Positions 1 through 9,462 of a DNA stretch of 64,000 nucleotides are shown here, one piece after another. Origin of the DNA: Cervus elaphus. Lineage: Eukaryota > Chordata > Mammalia > Artiodactyla > Cervidae. Under the pieces are notes generated by a model. The model worked only from the letters and a program-made list of their open reading frames with translations, was not told the origin of the DNA and did no database searches. The stretch spans positions 7,869,501 to 7,933,500 of the forward strand of contig NC_057818.1 of the NCBI RefSeq assembly GCF_910594005.1, written 5' to 3'. The position numbers and the translations under genes were made by a program. Numbering within the stretch: the first letter of the stretch is position 1; each line of letters starts with the position of its first letter.

Positions 1-384
1 CTGCACAGCTTTTTCTTTTTTTTTTTAAAAGGAAATGCAAAGTTCAGATCTGTTTCCCTTCCAGGTAGTCTGAATTAGGGATGTTTGCTGTGTGCCAGGA
101 GAGAGTTTTCCTCCTTCATTTTCTTGGTGCAGGGAGCTATTTATGACAAATGGAGTTCATTACGTGAATGTTTTGCCCGTTATTAAGGCTTTCGCAATAT
201 TAAAATCCAAGGAGATCACAGAGAGGAGAGTCTTTAGGGGCCAGGAATCCACTGTGCTAGCTTGCTTGGAAACTGAACAGTAACGTAACAGCCACCTAGC
301 CTGAATTCAGCTAGAGGCCATGCCACTCTGTTGTCCCCAACTGATAGGTTCAGCGTGTGATCGAAATGTGACCCTGTGTTCATC
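1..384. other. Unannotated unique sequence
   Basis: A T-rich tract lies near 11-26. The rest is ordinary mixed-composition DNA with no repeat I recognise. The only open frame (92-283, plus) is short and has no domain or coding signature. Confidence 0.5.
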
Positions 385-398
385 AAAATCTCACCAGC

Positions 399-519
399 TA
401 GGGACTTCCCCTGTGATCCAGTGGTTAAGACTTTGCCCTTCCAATGCAGGGGGTGCGGGTTAAATCCCTGGTCGAGGAACTAAGATCCCGCATGTTATGC
501 TGTGCTGTCCAAAAAAGAA
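399..519 (+). mobile_element. CHR-type tRNA-Glu-derived SINE, with target-site duplication
   Basis: Starts with the tRNA-derived head GGGACTTCCCCTGTGATCC, carries the B-box-like GGTTAAATCCCTGG, and ends in an A-rich tail. A perfect 14-bp direct repeat, AAAATCTCACCAGC, flanks it at 385-398 and 520-533, so it is a complete insertion made by LINE-type target-primed retrotransposition. CHR SINEs are shared by cetaceans, hippos and ruminants. The minus-strand open frame at 425-670 is a by-product of this SINE. Confidence 0.9.
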
Positions 520-533
520 AAAATCTCACCAGC

Positions 534-1807
534 ACACTGACCCTACCCATCACCCAGGCACTGTGCTCTCTTTCCTTGGAACTGGGTCTGTGAGTTTTAA
601 TAGAAGTGGCTGGCTGCTTTCTGTAAATAACCTTAAGCCTGATCTCTTTCCATCTAGTGAGGTCCTTCATCCAGTAAAAGAAACGGTGGGTAGGGAATGA
701 GTTGTGATGGAAACAGATTTATGTACATTTCAGTAACATGACTTCTCTAGGACCAGACACAAAGAACACGGGTTTTGGAGATCTCTCTGGAATTGATGTC
801 AATGTTGTTTAAAAAATGTTCCTCACTGACAGACACGTCACTTGTGACCCTAAAACATAAAGTATAATGCTGCCTTCTTACTTTATACTGTAAAGAAAGA
901 TGCCAGGAAATTGGTTAAATCAGTGTGAGATAGCCCTTCAATAGACTCTTGTACATCTAGGCAAAGAATGACACTTCTAAAGAAAAATAAAAAAATCAGA
1001 GCAAGAATGATATGTTTACATCTCTGATAAAAACAAAATGTCATGGCATGGTTCTGAAAGAGTGGGAGGAGAGACAGCTATTGGAGTGGAAAAAAAAAAA
1101 AAAACACTCAATACCAACCTATTTACAACAGTTGTGTTTGAGGCATGAGGCTCTCTGGATTTGTTTTTCTTTGTATTTTCTCCTCTTAAAAGATGAGTAC
1201 TTTTAATTATGAGATCAAAAAGAAATAGGCAGTGGCTTATTTGGACTCATATTTTTCTCTGTTTAGTTTACGTGGAGCTTTTGTTTGCACAAAAATTATG
1301 CCTGCAATTCGTATGATGACTTTTTTTTTCCCTTTTTTTTTTTAAATGACAAGGAACCATTTTCCAATCCTAGCAGCCACACTGGGCCAAGGACCGGCCC
1401 TTCAGTTCCTCTGAGCGGGCCTCCAGCGCCAGGTACCACAGAGACCCAGCGACACCCACAACAAACACCCTGACAGGCACATCACCACAGGCTTCCTGCC
1501 AGAGGCACGGCAGAGGCTGTAGCCTATTTGGCAACTTGAATGAACTTCAGAAGGATAACCAGCTACTCATTAGGCCCGTTCCTCTTCCTCAGACCATTGA
1601 TATTTTCTCTCCTGCCTCCCCTCCCCTGTGCCCTCTAACAGAGGGTGACAGGCTTCAAGGAGAAAGGGAGAAGGAAAACCAGTGACTCAGCCAGAGCAGG
1701 CCTTGCCACCACTTCCTGGACACCTGACTTCTCTCTTCTTCCTTGAGACGGCGGGGAGGAAGCCTGGAGCATTCTAGCAAATGGGAGAGCTTCAACAGAT
1801 GCTGTGG
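534..1807. other. Unannotated unique sequence with short homopolymers
   Basis: Contains an A tract (1090-1104) and two T tracts (about 1321-1343). No repeat family, exon or CpG cluster is evident. The short open frames are chance frames. Confidence 0.5.
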
Positions 1808-2054
1808 GGTGGGTGGTTGGTTGGATGGATGGATGGAGGAATGAATGGGTGGGTGGAGGGATGAATGGGTGGATGGAGGGATGGATGGGTGGATGGATGG
1901 GTGGAGGAATGAAGGGGTGGGTGGAGGGATGGATGGAGGAATGAATGGGTGGATGGAGGGATGAATGGGTGGATGGAAGGATGAATGGAAGAATGAATGG
2001 GTGGGTGGAGGGATAGATGGGTGGACGGAGGGATGGATGGAAGAATGAATGGGT
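1808..2054. repeat. Degenerate GGAT/GGTG/GAAT tetranucleotide minisatellite
   Basis: About 247 bp of tetranucleotide units (GGAT, GGTG, GAAT, GAGG) arranged in imperfect higher-order blocks such as GGGTGGATGGAGGGATGAAT. In the minus strand it gives open frames rich in Pro, Ser, His and Ile (1655-2059 and 1792-2154), which are artefacts of the 4-bp unit having few stops. Probably length-polymorphic. Confidence 0.95.
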
Positions 2055-2541
2055 TGCAAGGATTTATTTGAAAAGAAAAGAATGACTTCTGAAAGTTTGG
2101 GTCTAAGATTTGTACAGAGGCAAATGTATAATCTTGTTGAGCATCTGAAGACACACCTGGAATAGGGAATGATAAACTCTCTCGTTTAAAGATACCTTAA
2201 AGAAGCAGTTAAGGAGGCAGATAATCAGAGGAAAACAATAGTGTTTCTTTCATTAAAAGGAGCCAGATTGATCTGACAGGTTTACACTGTGTGTACCCCG
2301 GCGTGCCATCAGCCCAGACGAGGTCAGTGCCTTGTGTATCTTTTCTCCCGCTGCTGCAGAGGGTATTTGCCAGATCACCCAGTCAGTCTGCATTCTCTGA
2401 GTACTGAGGAGGGCCGATGTGGTTCTGGCTTATTTCTAAGTCCCTTAGAGGCAAATTCTGGTCCCCAAATTGAGGCAAAATAATCCTCCCAATTCCTTGG
2501 GCATTCTTTGCCACCGCCCACCCCCACCCCCCCGCCGCCTG
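2055..2541. other. Unannotated unique sequence ending in a C-rich tract
   Basis: No repeat family is recognised. The last 30 bases (about 2512-2540) are C-rich, next to the target site of the following SINE. Confidence 0.5.
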
Positions 2542-2555
2542 CCAATTCTTTTTAT

Positions 2556-2747
2556 TTTTTAAGTCTGTATTAATTGTGTTGTAATACTATATTGCTTCTG
2601 TTCTGTGTTTTGAATTTTTGGGCCATGAGGCATATGGGAATCCTGCCTCCCCAACCAGGAATTGAACCCACAACCCCTACATTGGAAGGTGATGTCTGTT
2701 TAACCACTGGATGGCCAGGGAAGCTCCCCACCCTGCCCACCCCACCC
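2556..2747 (-). mobile_element. CHR-type SINE (minus), with target-site duplication
   Basis: Read on the plus strand it runs from a T-rich tail through GGCCATGAGGCATATGGGAA and ATTGAACCCACAACCCC to CCAGGGAAGCTCCCC, the inverted tRNA-Glu head. The 14-bp direct repeat CCAATTCTTTTTAT lies at 2542-2555 and 2748-2761. This is the longer CHR form, with a spacer between the tail and the tRNA-like part. Confidence 0.88.
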
Positions 2748-2989
2748 CCAATTCTTTTTATGGTAAAAAGGTCTCCTCTTAGAGGTTTTCATGGTGCTCT
2801 GGCATCGACTTGAAGGTGATCCTTGCTTAAGAAACGCCTGTTGCCTTTGTCTGCCTCTCATTTCCCTTTCTACCCCAGCGGTACTGTCTCCTTTCCCTCT
2901 GGCAGTTTTATTTCACAGGAGAGGAGAGAAGAGATGGAAAAATGGACCCCTATTTTATCGCTGTTTCTTCAAGGAGCTCAAACTGCTTT

Positions 2990-3125
2990 CAGGCATGTCC
3001 TTATTACCTCATTCATCCTCATAATGTTCCCTCAGCAGTATTATTCTTATTTTCAGGATGGAGAAATTGAGGCACAGACAAAATAAATGGCGTGTAGAAG
3101 GTCAGAGAGCCAGGCAGCCGAAGAG
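2990..3125 (-). mobile_element. MIR SINE relic (minus)
   Basis: The motif TCAGGATGGAGAAATTGAGG matches the inverted MIR core (GATGAGGAAACTGAGGC in younger copies). It is preceded by CCTCATTCATCCTCATAAT, the inverted MIR 3' part. Old and diverged. Confidence 0.7.
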
Positions 3126-3619
3126 GTGGGGGTGGTTGCCGAGTTTCTGGCATCCATCCTGGGCCATCGGTCAGACTGTCCTCTTCAAATAAGGAGAGGG
3201 AGAGAGAGGAGGAGAGTTCAGATTGCAGAGGTGATCAGACAAACGGATTCCAATTTAGTTATCACTCACCTGGCAGAGATCAGCCTCTTCGGCACCCTTC
3301 AAAGAAGCTGGAACCCTTATTATTGCATGTGTTCTGTGTGCAGGGGACCTTGCTGGTCTTGGGGATGCAGCGGTTAAGACGACACCCCTGAGACTTTTCT
3401 CCGTGGAGTTAATATGTGGGAGATGCAAAGGACACATCTCAGCCCCAGAAATGGGGGCCCGAGAAAGCCCTCCCCCACCCCCCCGCTTGCCCCACCATCC
3501 ACACCAGCCTCGCCTCCTCCCTGAATCGCTGCCTTGTCCTCTAATGGGGCTCCTGGCACTGCCTCTCTTCCAGCCTCGGGTCCTTCCTCAGCACAGAACC
3601 AGTCTCCTTTGAAAACACA
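3126..3619. other. Unannotated sequence
   Basis: A purine-rich stretch (about 3190-3215) and a C-rich stretch (about 3470-3485) stand out. The overlapping open frames on both strands at 3087-3622 show no domain and are treated as chance frames. Confidence 0.45.
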
Positions 3620-4100
3620 CATTCAATGACAGCTTTCCTTCCTCTGCTTAGATCTCTCTAAAGGCTTCAAGTGTCACTCAGAGTGAAAGCCGGTCTTAAC
3701 CATGGCCTCTGCATCCTTCTGGCTTTCCTATCTCCCAAGCGCTCTGTTCTCCCGTCCTGGACTCTGCCCTTCCCTTGTGTTCTACTGCACCGGCCCCTGC
3801 ACCGTCCGAGTCCACCAGTCACACTTGGCCTTGAGGCCACTCCTGTTCTCACTGCCCCTGGCCTGAGTGCCCTTCACTAACCACAGGCCTCCTTACCCTT
3901 TCCTTTCCCTCTCACACTCTCTGAGGACTTGACATCTTGACATCATCCTTAAAATTGGTCCTGCCTTCGCCAACCACATCATCCCCTCATCCTTCTCACG
4001 TGCCTTTGTTCTCCATATACTGTCACCATTGAACACACCGTCCCGTTTACCCTCCGTTTTGTTTTCTATTCCCTTCCACGAGAATGCAGTCTCCTCAGTG
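3620..4100 (+). mobile_element. L2 LINE relic, 3' coding region and tail (plus)
   Basis: The phrase CTAAAGGCTTCAAGTGTCAC, then ACCATGGCCTCTGCATCC and the CCTGG..CTGCCCTTCC pattern, follow the L2 3' consensus seen in all mammals. Heavily decayed, with no usable reading frame. Family assignment is from memory of the consensus. Confidence 0.65.
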
Positions 4101-4139
4101 GCGTGCAGAAGGTAAGAGAGCCAGGCAGTGGAAGAGGCA

Positions 4140-5594
4140 TGTTTCATCTGCTTTTCTCTGGGCTGCCTGCCCATCGCCAGCAACCTAGGAGTTGCTCAGC
4201 AAACATGTGATGTCTTTATGGTGGAAGGTGATGCTCGCAGAATCATGAGAAGGAGCCTGTAGTGGGCAATCTGTGTTCACAAGATCCTCTCTAGTCTGGG
4301 GAGGACAGAGGATGGTGGTGGGGTGGGCGCATCTCTGGGGTTCTTTGGGGGTACAAGCATGTTGGCAGGGTGTGTCCAGGGAGAAGCCTGGGTGTAGGCT
4401 CCTGCATTTGGCGCTTTTGGCAATTTCTGTGGCTAAAGTTTAGAAGGATGTCTTCATTGAAAGGGCCAGAATGGATTTGTTGGGTTTGTTTTGTTTTTTA
4501 CCTTGAACAGGAGTTCATTTAAACCTGGTGGTGGGATGCCCCAGAGAGATCCTCGTTATCAGCAGGGATGTATGTTGGGTGGAGGATGCCCTGAACGGTG
4601 GATTCACAGGGAAGTCAGAGCTGTCTTTCACACAGAGCCCGCTTTCGCCATAATTGCATAGTGGTGTCTCTGATTCCCAGGCCCTCATCCCCAGCTGTTT
4701 CCTCAGGCATGTATTCAAGATCTGAGATGCCACTCACCCATCTCGCAGGATGCACATTTGTATCTGGATCCAAAAAATAAAAAAAATTTTTTTTTGGCCC
4801 ACATGGCCGCAGCCCATGGCAGAAGATTCTAGCAATTAGCAGGAACTGAAAGTGCTAATTTATTGCAGCCAACACTGTGATCTAATAGTCACACATTACA
4901 AAAGCAAAATCCTTTTTTTTTCCCACTGTGGCACCGTGGCGCTGTCATCTGCTCTGCATGCTTCCTCGTGTCTTTTGTTCACATTAGGGGGAAAAAAAAT
5001 AGCCCTCTTCTACTAGGAACCAGAGAGGGCCCATCATCAAGAAGGATGATATTTGAAAATGTACTCTGAAGAGGTCTGATTTGTGCTTGGGGTGAGGATG
5101 GTGCAATTGGATTCTGTTGCAAGTGCTCTTTGAAAAGCGCAGGGTGTTTTTGTCCCCTAGGAAAGATGATCATATTTCTAAGTATCCTAACGTAAGCCGT
5201 TGGTCCCAGGTACAAGAAGGGGGTAGGTGGAGAGGGGCTTGGAAGGGAAATTGAGGAAGAGCAAATCTTTTGCCCAGCAATCGTATCTATTGCCCAGTTC
5301 ACAGCTATTGATTTTGACCATTGGATCTTGCCTCCAGTCTGAACCTCGAGTGAATTTCCAAACCACCAGGCAATATAAATCACAGGCAGAATGATAAGCC
5401 GGGTCCTGCCAGGTGACTAAGGCTGCGTGGCAGTGCTTCAAGTCTTTAAAACCATCTCCCAGCGGCCCCAAAGCATTAATACACTTGGAACACTGTCTGC
5501 CCAATGTCTAGAACGGGGCTGCGGAATTTGATTCCTAGGTACATCGAGTTTGGGACCTGGAAGAAACTCGAGACGTTCTCTGGTCCAGCAAATT
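4140..5594. other. Unannotated sequence, mostly unique
   Basis: A T tract with GGCCCACATGGCCGCAGCCC at about 4788-4820 could be the broken end of a CHR SINE, but it is too short to call. The region 4979-5500 has overlapping minus-strand open frames without recognisable domains. No CpG clusters. Confidence 0.45.
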
Positions 5595-5698
5595 CCAGCT
5601 TGTCTGTTCGTCAGAATCACCTGAGAGCTTAAAATACAACAGACTCCTGAGCCTCATCCTCCAGAGAGACACAGTCTCTGTAGGATCAGACCCGGGAA
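5595..5698 (+). mobile_element. MER5A-like hAT non-autonomous transposon relic
   Basis: GTCAGAATCACCTGAGAGCT followed by AAAATACAACAGACTCCTGA and an AGAGACACAGTCTCTGTAGG segment fits MER5A (consensus around AGAATCACCTGGGGAGCTTT). The 3' end is cut by the Bov-tA that follows. Confidence 0.65.
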
Positions 5699-5700
5699 GG

Positions 5701-5930
5701 GGCTTCCCAGGGGGCACAAGTGGTAAAGAACCCGCCTGCCAACTCAGGGCATGTAAGATATGTGGGTTCGATCCCTGGGTCGTGAAGATCCCCGGGAGGA
5801 GGGCACGGCAACCCACTGCAGTATTCTTGCCTGGAGAGAACCCCACGGACAGAAGAGCCTGGCGGCCTCCAGTCCATGGGGTCGCAAAGAGTCAGACATG
5901 ACGGAAAAAACTTTGCACGCACGCACGCAC
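5701..5930 (+). mobile_element. Bov-tA-type SINE (plus) with (ACGC)n tail
   Basis: Full-length ruminant SINE: head GGCTTCCCAGGGGGCACAAG, B-box-like GGGTTCGATCCCTGGGTCG, middle CAACCCACTGCAGTATTCTT, and BovB-derived end GGGTCGCAAAGAGTCAGACA. The tail is an ACGC tetranucleotide run. The flanks CAGACCCGGGAAG and CAGACCCAGGGAG form an imperfect direct repeat consistent with a decayed target-site duplication. Confidence 0.95.
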
Positions 5931-6099
5931 AGACCCAGGGAGCTGCAGACAGAGGCAGAATTACATTTGGGGACACCTGTGACTTCACAGAGGGGGAAAC
6001 TGAGTCTCGATGTGTGAGACACAGAGTAGGGATTTGAATACAACTCCCAGACTCCCGGTGTGTGATGTTTTCAGCTGCATCAGGTCCTGCTGCTGCTGC

Positions 6100-6235
6100 T
6101 TTTTTTTTTTTTTCCTGGCTGTGCCAGGCCTTTTATTTGTGACATGTGGGATCTAGTTCCTGGACCAGGGATCGAACCTGGGCCCTTTGCATTGGAACTA
6201 CAGAGTCCTAGCCCCTGGACCACCAGGGAAGACCC
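6100..6235 (-). mobile_element. CHR-type SINE (minus)
   Basis: A T13 tail is followed by GTGACATGTGGGATCTAGTT, GGGATCGAACCTGGGCCC and CCACCAGGGAAGACCC, the inverted tRNA-Glu-derived body. Near full length for the short CHR form. Confidence 0.92.
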
Positions 6236-6585
6236 AGTTTCTGCTTCTTAACTGGGGCGGGGAACCTGATTCACTAACCCCTAGAATGGTAAGATCCTCT
6301 AATTTTTTTTTTTCCTTTTTATTCTAAGAAAAACTAAGATTTTTTGTATGTGTTGTGAAATCTTCAGGCATTTCCAATGTTGGCAGTTAATTCAGTTTAT
6401 TTTTATTTTTTAACATCTCTCACCCAATATGTAGATGTGAGCCCAAAAGAATAGGAACCCTCTGCAACCCACAGATCACCAATTTGAGACTTTTGATGAA
6501 AAGGTATCTTGCTGATGTATGGGTGATGAGGGACCAACTCGGTGGGGTATGAATTAGTCAGGGTCCAGCTAGAAAAATTTCAAAC

Positions 6586-6939
6586 TGTGGTGCTAGAGAA
6601 GACTCTTGAGAGTCCTTTGGACAGCAAAGAGATCCAACCAGTCAATCCTAAAGGAAATCAACATTGAATATTCATTGGAAGGATTGATGCTGAAGCTGCA
6701 ATACTTTGGCCGCCTCTTGCGAAGAGCTGACTCATTGGAAAAGACCCTGATGCTGGGAAAGATTGAGGGCAGGAGGAGAAGGAGACGGCAGGATGAGACG
6801 GTTGGATGGCATCACCGACTCAATGGACATAAGTTTGAGCAAGCTCCAGGAGACAGTGAAGGACAGGAAAGCCTGGAGTGCTTCAGTCCATGGGGTCGCA
6901 AAGAGTCAGATACGACTAAATGACTGAACAACAACAGCC
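6586..6939 (+). mobile_element. BovB (RTE) LINE 3' end, 5'-truncated (plus)
   Basis: Encodes the very C-terminus of the BovB reverse transcriptase, with recognisable pieces such as ADSLEKTLMLGKIEGRRRR, and ends in the typical ACTGAACAACAACA tail. The open frame at 6606-6923 is this relic, not a host gene. BovB is the autonomous RTE element of ruminants (horizontally acquired, shared with reptiles) and supplies the machinery for Bov-tA. Only the last 350 bp or so is present, so it is inactive. Confidence 0.95.
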
Positions 6940-7199
6940 AAAAAATATCTTCCCAGCAACACCTTGATTGATACTCAAATAACTGGATGCTGTAGTATAG
7001 CCAAGGTGGCCCACAGACTAACCATCTCAAGCTAGATGTAAAGAAAAAAAGAGAAGAAGGAACGCAAGGATAAACAAGATCAAGACTTCTATGTCATCCT
7101 TTGACAAAAGTCTTAATCTTTCTAGTTGTGTGGGCTTTTTTTTTTTTTGTTTTCCTTAAAAAAAGGAGATTGTTTGACAGAGCCTGAGAAACGAGGGCA

Positions 7200-7540
7200 G
7201 GCATTAGTGATCTGGTTTAGAAGAGAAGCGCTGGGTTTGTGCCAGCACGGGATGGGTTTGTATCTTTAAGTGGCCTTTATTACCATAGTAATAAACAGCA
7301 AACGGGCCCAAATCTTCCAGGCTTGTGTTGGCTTTGACCAATGAAGTAGAACAAGGCCTCTGAAAACCCCATTAGTTCCAGGCTGTGCTTTGATGGCGCT
7401 GCACGGGCGGATCTTTTTCTCCACAAGTCACCAGCCTCGCCCGTGTCTCTTAACAAATGTTGTTGACAGGCCGAGTTGCAATTTTTCTGCACGTCCTGAC
7501 AGTTTAATTCACTACCTCTTGGCTAAGCACGTGGCCTAAG
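7200..7540. promoter_or_regulatory. Candidate conserved non-coding element
   Basis: Repeat-free block containing a 20-bp inverted repeat at 7276-7295 (arms TTTATTAC and GTAATAAA around CATA), then ACCAATGAAGTAG and AACAAATGTTGTTGACAGGC. Dense TAAT, ACAAAT and CCAAT-type motifs without repeats are typical of developmental enhancers, but conservation is not shown here. Confidence 0.35.
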
Positions 7541-8211
7541 GGGGTGCTTCAACACCTTGGCATCACCGGGCTGCAATTAAAATAATTCAGAACCAGGGCT
7601 GGGCTTGCAGAAATAGTCCTTCTTGCCTTTGGAACACACGGTGCATTCTCCAACCCCCCCTGTGGAGTGGAGTCGAGCTCTCCCCTTTTAGAGTGGAGGG
7701 CAGTGGAATTTATTAACAAGACTCTGACTCTATTTGCATGTGACACCCCACGGGGTTTTTTTCCTCTGTGGAGGTTGAACATAATTTCTTCGGTAGACTT
7801 GGTACCTGGAGAAAGGTCATGGGGGGTGTAGGGAAGCGGGCAAACAAAGGTGGGAGTTTGGCAAAGACCATTTTTAGAAGCCATCTTTCCAAAATATCAA
7901 GTCCAAAATATCCTTTCTTCTGAATTCTGCAGAGGAAAGATAAAGGGATAGGAATGCCCAGAAATGGGCCTCCTTTGAAAGGGTCTTGTGTGAAGAAGGA
8001 TCCTTTGAGATGTTCTAGACAAATTAAGAACAGCACAGTACCGTGTTGTATAGTGAACATAATTCTGTTGACCCACCTGTCTGAACCCAGCAACTCTGCT
8101 GCCATTGATCCTAAACAAGAGTGTTTCCAAGTTTTAGGGCGATTTGGTTCATCAGGGAAGGTACTTTCAAATGATGGAAAAGTCAATAAATTCCCCCAAG
8201 TTACTTTTTGA
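7541..8211. other. Unannotated unique sequence
   Basis: No repeat recognised. The 224-aa minus-strand frame 7713-8387 begins inside the neighbouring Bov-tA and runs through this stretch without a recognisable domain, so it is not called a gene. Confidence 0.5.
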
Positions 8212-8385
8212 TGAGGACCATAGACTGCAGCCCACCAGGCTCCTCTCTCCATGGGGTCTCCCCGGTAAGAATACTGGAATGAGTTGCCATTTCCTTCTCT
8301 AGGGGATCTTCCCGACCCAGGGATTGAACCCGCATCTCTTGCATTGGCAGGCGGACTCTTTACCAGTGAGCCACCCGAGAAGTCC
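8212..8385 (-). mobile_element. Bov-tA-type SINE (minus)
   Basis: Read on plus: ATAGACTGCAGCCCACCAGG, then GAATACTGGAATGAGTTGCC, GGATTGAACCCGCATCTC, and the inverted head GAGCCACCCGAGAAGTCC. It lacks the first part of the BovB-derived 3' tail. Confidence 0.94.
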
Positions 8386-9000
8386 AAGGAAACTGGTAAA
8401 AATACTAAAATTCAGTCTGAACATCTCACCTAAATCTCCTCTGAAAAAATAATCTGCCAATGAAAAGAAAACAACAATGCACGCTCTGTGCTCAATGCTC
8501 AAAACTTAATGGCTTGTGACTTTGGTCTCTTATCTGCTAAATGCACACACTGGGTGGGTGGTCCCATGCACCTGGAACTTCCTTCTGTTCAACAACTTCT
8601 CTGACTCTATGGCATCCATGACTCTACCTGCTTTGTGCTAGACTCCCTGTTAGGGACCACAGGCCGGGGAAAGGATAGGAGACTGCCTGGCAGTCTCATA
8701 CAAACTGGGTTAAAACTTCATTAGCAAAGCTCTTCTCTGAAGGAACTCGTACCCTGAAGCTTGATACGTGATGAACAAGCACAGGAGATGCTGCCTGCGC
8801 TCAACAACGATCTCGTTCAAGAGCAAACGCACACAGTGCCTGCCTAGGAAGGAGGAGGGCTTATTGTAGTCACTCAGTAAAGATTGCAGGCCTTCTGGTT
8901 GTAATTTTGAAGCTCTCAAAGCCATTCTCTGGGAATGACAGTCTTTTCTGATCTTTGAAGAGATTGAGTGAGGGGCAGAATGCCCCCACCCCCCTGTAAT
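8386..9000. other. Unannotated unique sequence
   Basis: Mixed-composition DNA with no recognised repeat or exon. Confidence 0.5.
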
Positions 9001-9353
9001 TTGTTGTTATGCAGTCCTACAGTCATATCTCTTTGTGACCCCATGGACTGCAGCACGCCAGGCCTCCCTGTCCTTCACCACCTCCTGGAGTTTGCTCAAA
9101 CTCATGTTCATTGAGCCGGTGATGCCATCCAACCATCTCATCCTCTGTCGTCCCCTTCTCCTCCCGCCTTCAATCTTTCCCAGCATCAGGGTCTTTTCCA
9201 GTGAGTCAGCTCTTCGCATCAGATGGCCAAAGTATTGCAGCTTCAGCTTCCACATCAGTCCTTCCAATGAATATTCAGGGTTGATTTCCTTTAGGATTGA
9301 CTGGTTGAATCTCCTTGCAGTCCAAGGGACTCTCCAGAGTCTTCTCCTGTGAT
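9001..9353 (-). mobile_element. BovB LINE 3' end, 5'-truncated (minus)
   Basis: The minus-strand frame 9007-9267 reads as the BovB reverse transcriptase C-terminus (LQYFGHLMRRADSLEKTLML, then GRQRMRWLDGITGSMNMSLS). The plus strand begins TTGTTGTTATGCAGTC, the inverted BovB tail. About 350 bp remains. Confidence 0.95.
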
Positions 9354-9383
9354 TGAGCAGCAGCGTTCAGCTCTGGCCAAGGA

Positions 9384-9462
9384 CTCCTCCCCCTCCTCCT
9401 CCTCACTCCTTCCCCTCCTCGTCCTCCCTCCTCCTCTCCGCCCCCCCCCCCACTCCTCTTCC
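9384..9462. repeat. CCT-rich polypyrimidine tract
   Basis: CTCCTCC repeats ending in a C12 run, abutting the 5'-truncated edge of the BovB copy. The opposite strand is purine-only with G runs, so triplex or quadruplex folding is possible. Confidence 0.85.

Noticed and set aside
399..519. tRNA gene suggested by tRNA-like box sequences
   Set aside because: The tRNA-like part belongs to a CHR SINE with an A-rich tail and target-site duplication. The cloverleaf is not intact. The same applies to the other CHR and Bov-tA copies.
1808..2054. CRISPR-like repeat array
   Set aside because: Units are contiguous tetranucleotides without unique spacers, in a mammalian genome.
1655..2154. Overlapping minus-strand frames rich in Pro, Ser, His and Ile
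   Set aside because: They are translations of the GGAT-type minisatellite. A 4-bp unit cycles through all frames and rarely gives stops.
4786..4836. Possible CHR SINE fragment after a T tract
   Set aside because: Only about 50 bases resemble the inverted CHR tail, with no tRNA-like box and no target duplication.
6606..6923. Reverse-transcriptase-like 105-aa frame as a gene
   Set aside because: It is the truncated C-terminus of BovB, one of five similar ends in this window, and lacks all catalytic motifs.
7713..8387. 224-aa minus-strand open frame
   Set aside because: Its first part is antisense Bov-tA (GSIPGSGRSPREGNGN and AWWAAV are standard SINE translations). The rest has no recognisable domain.
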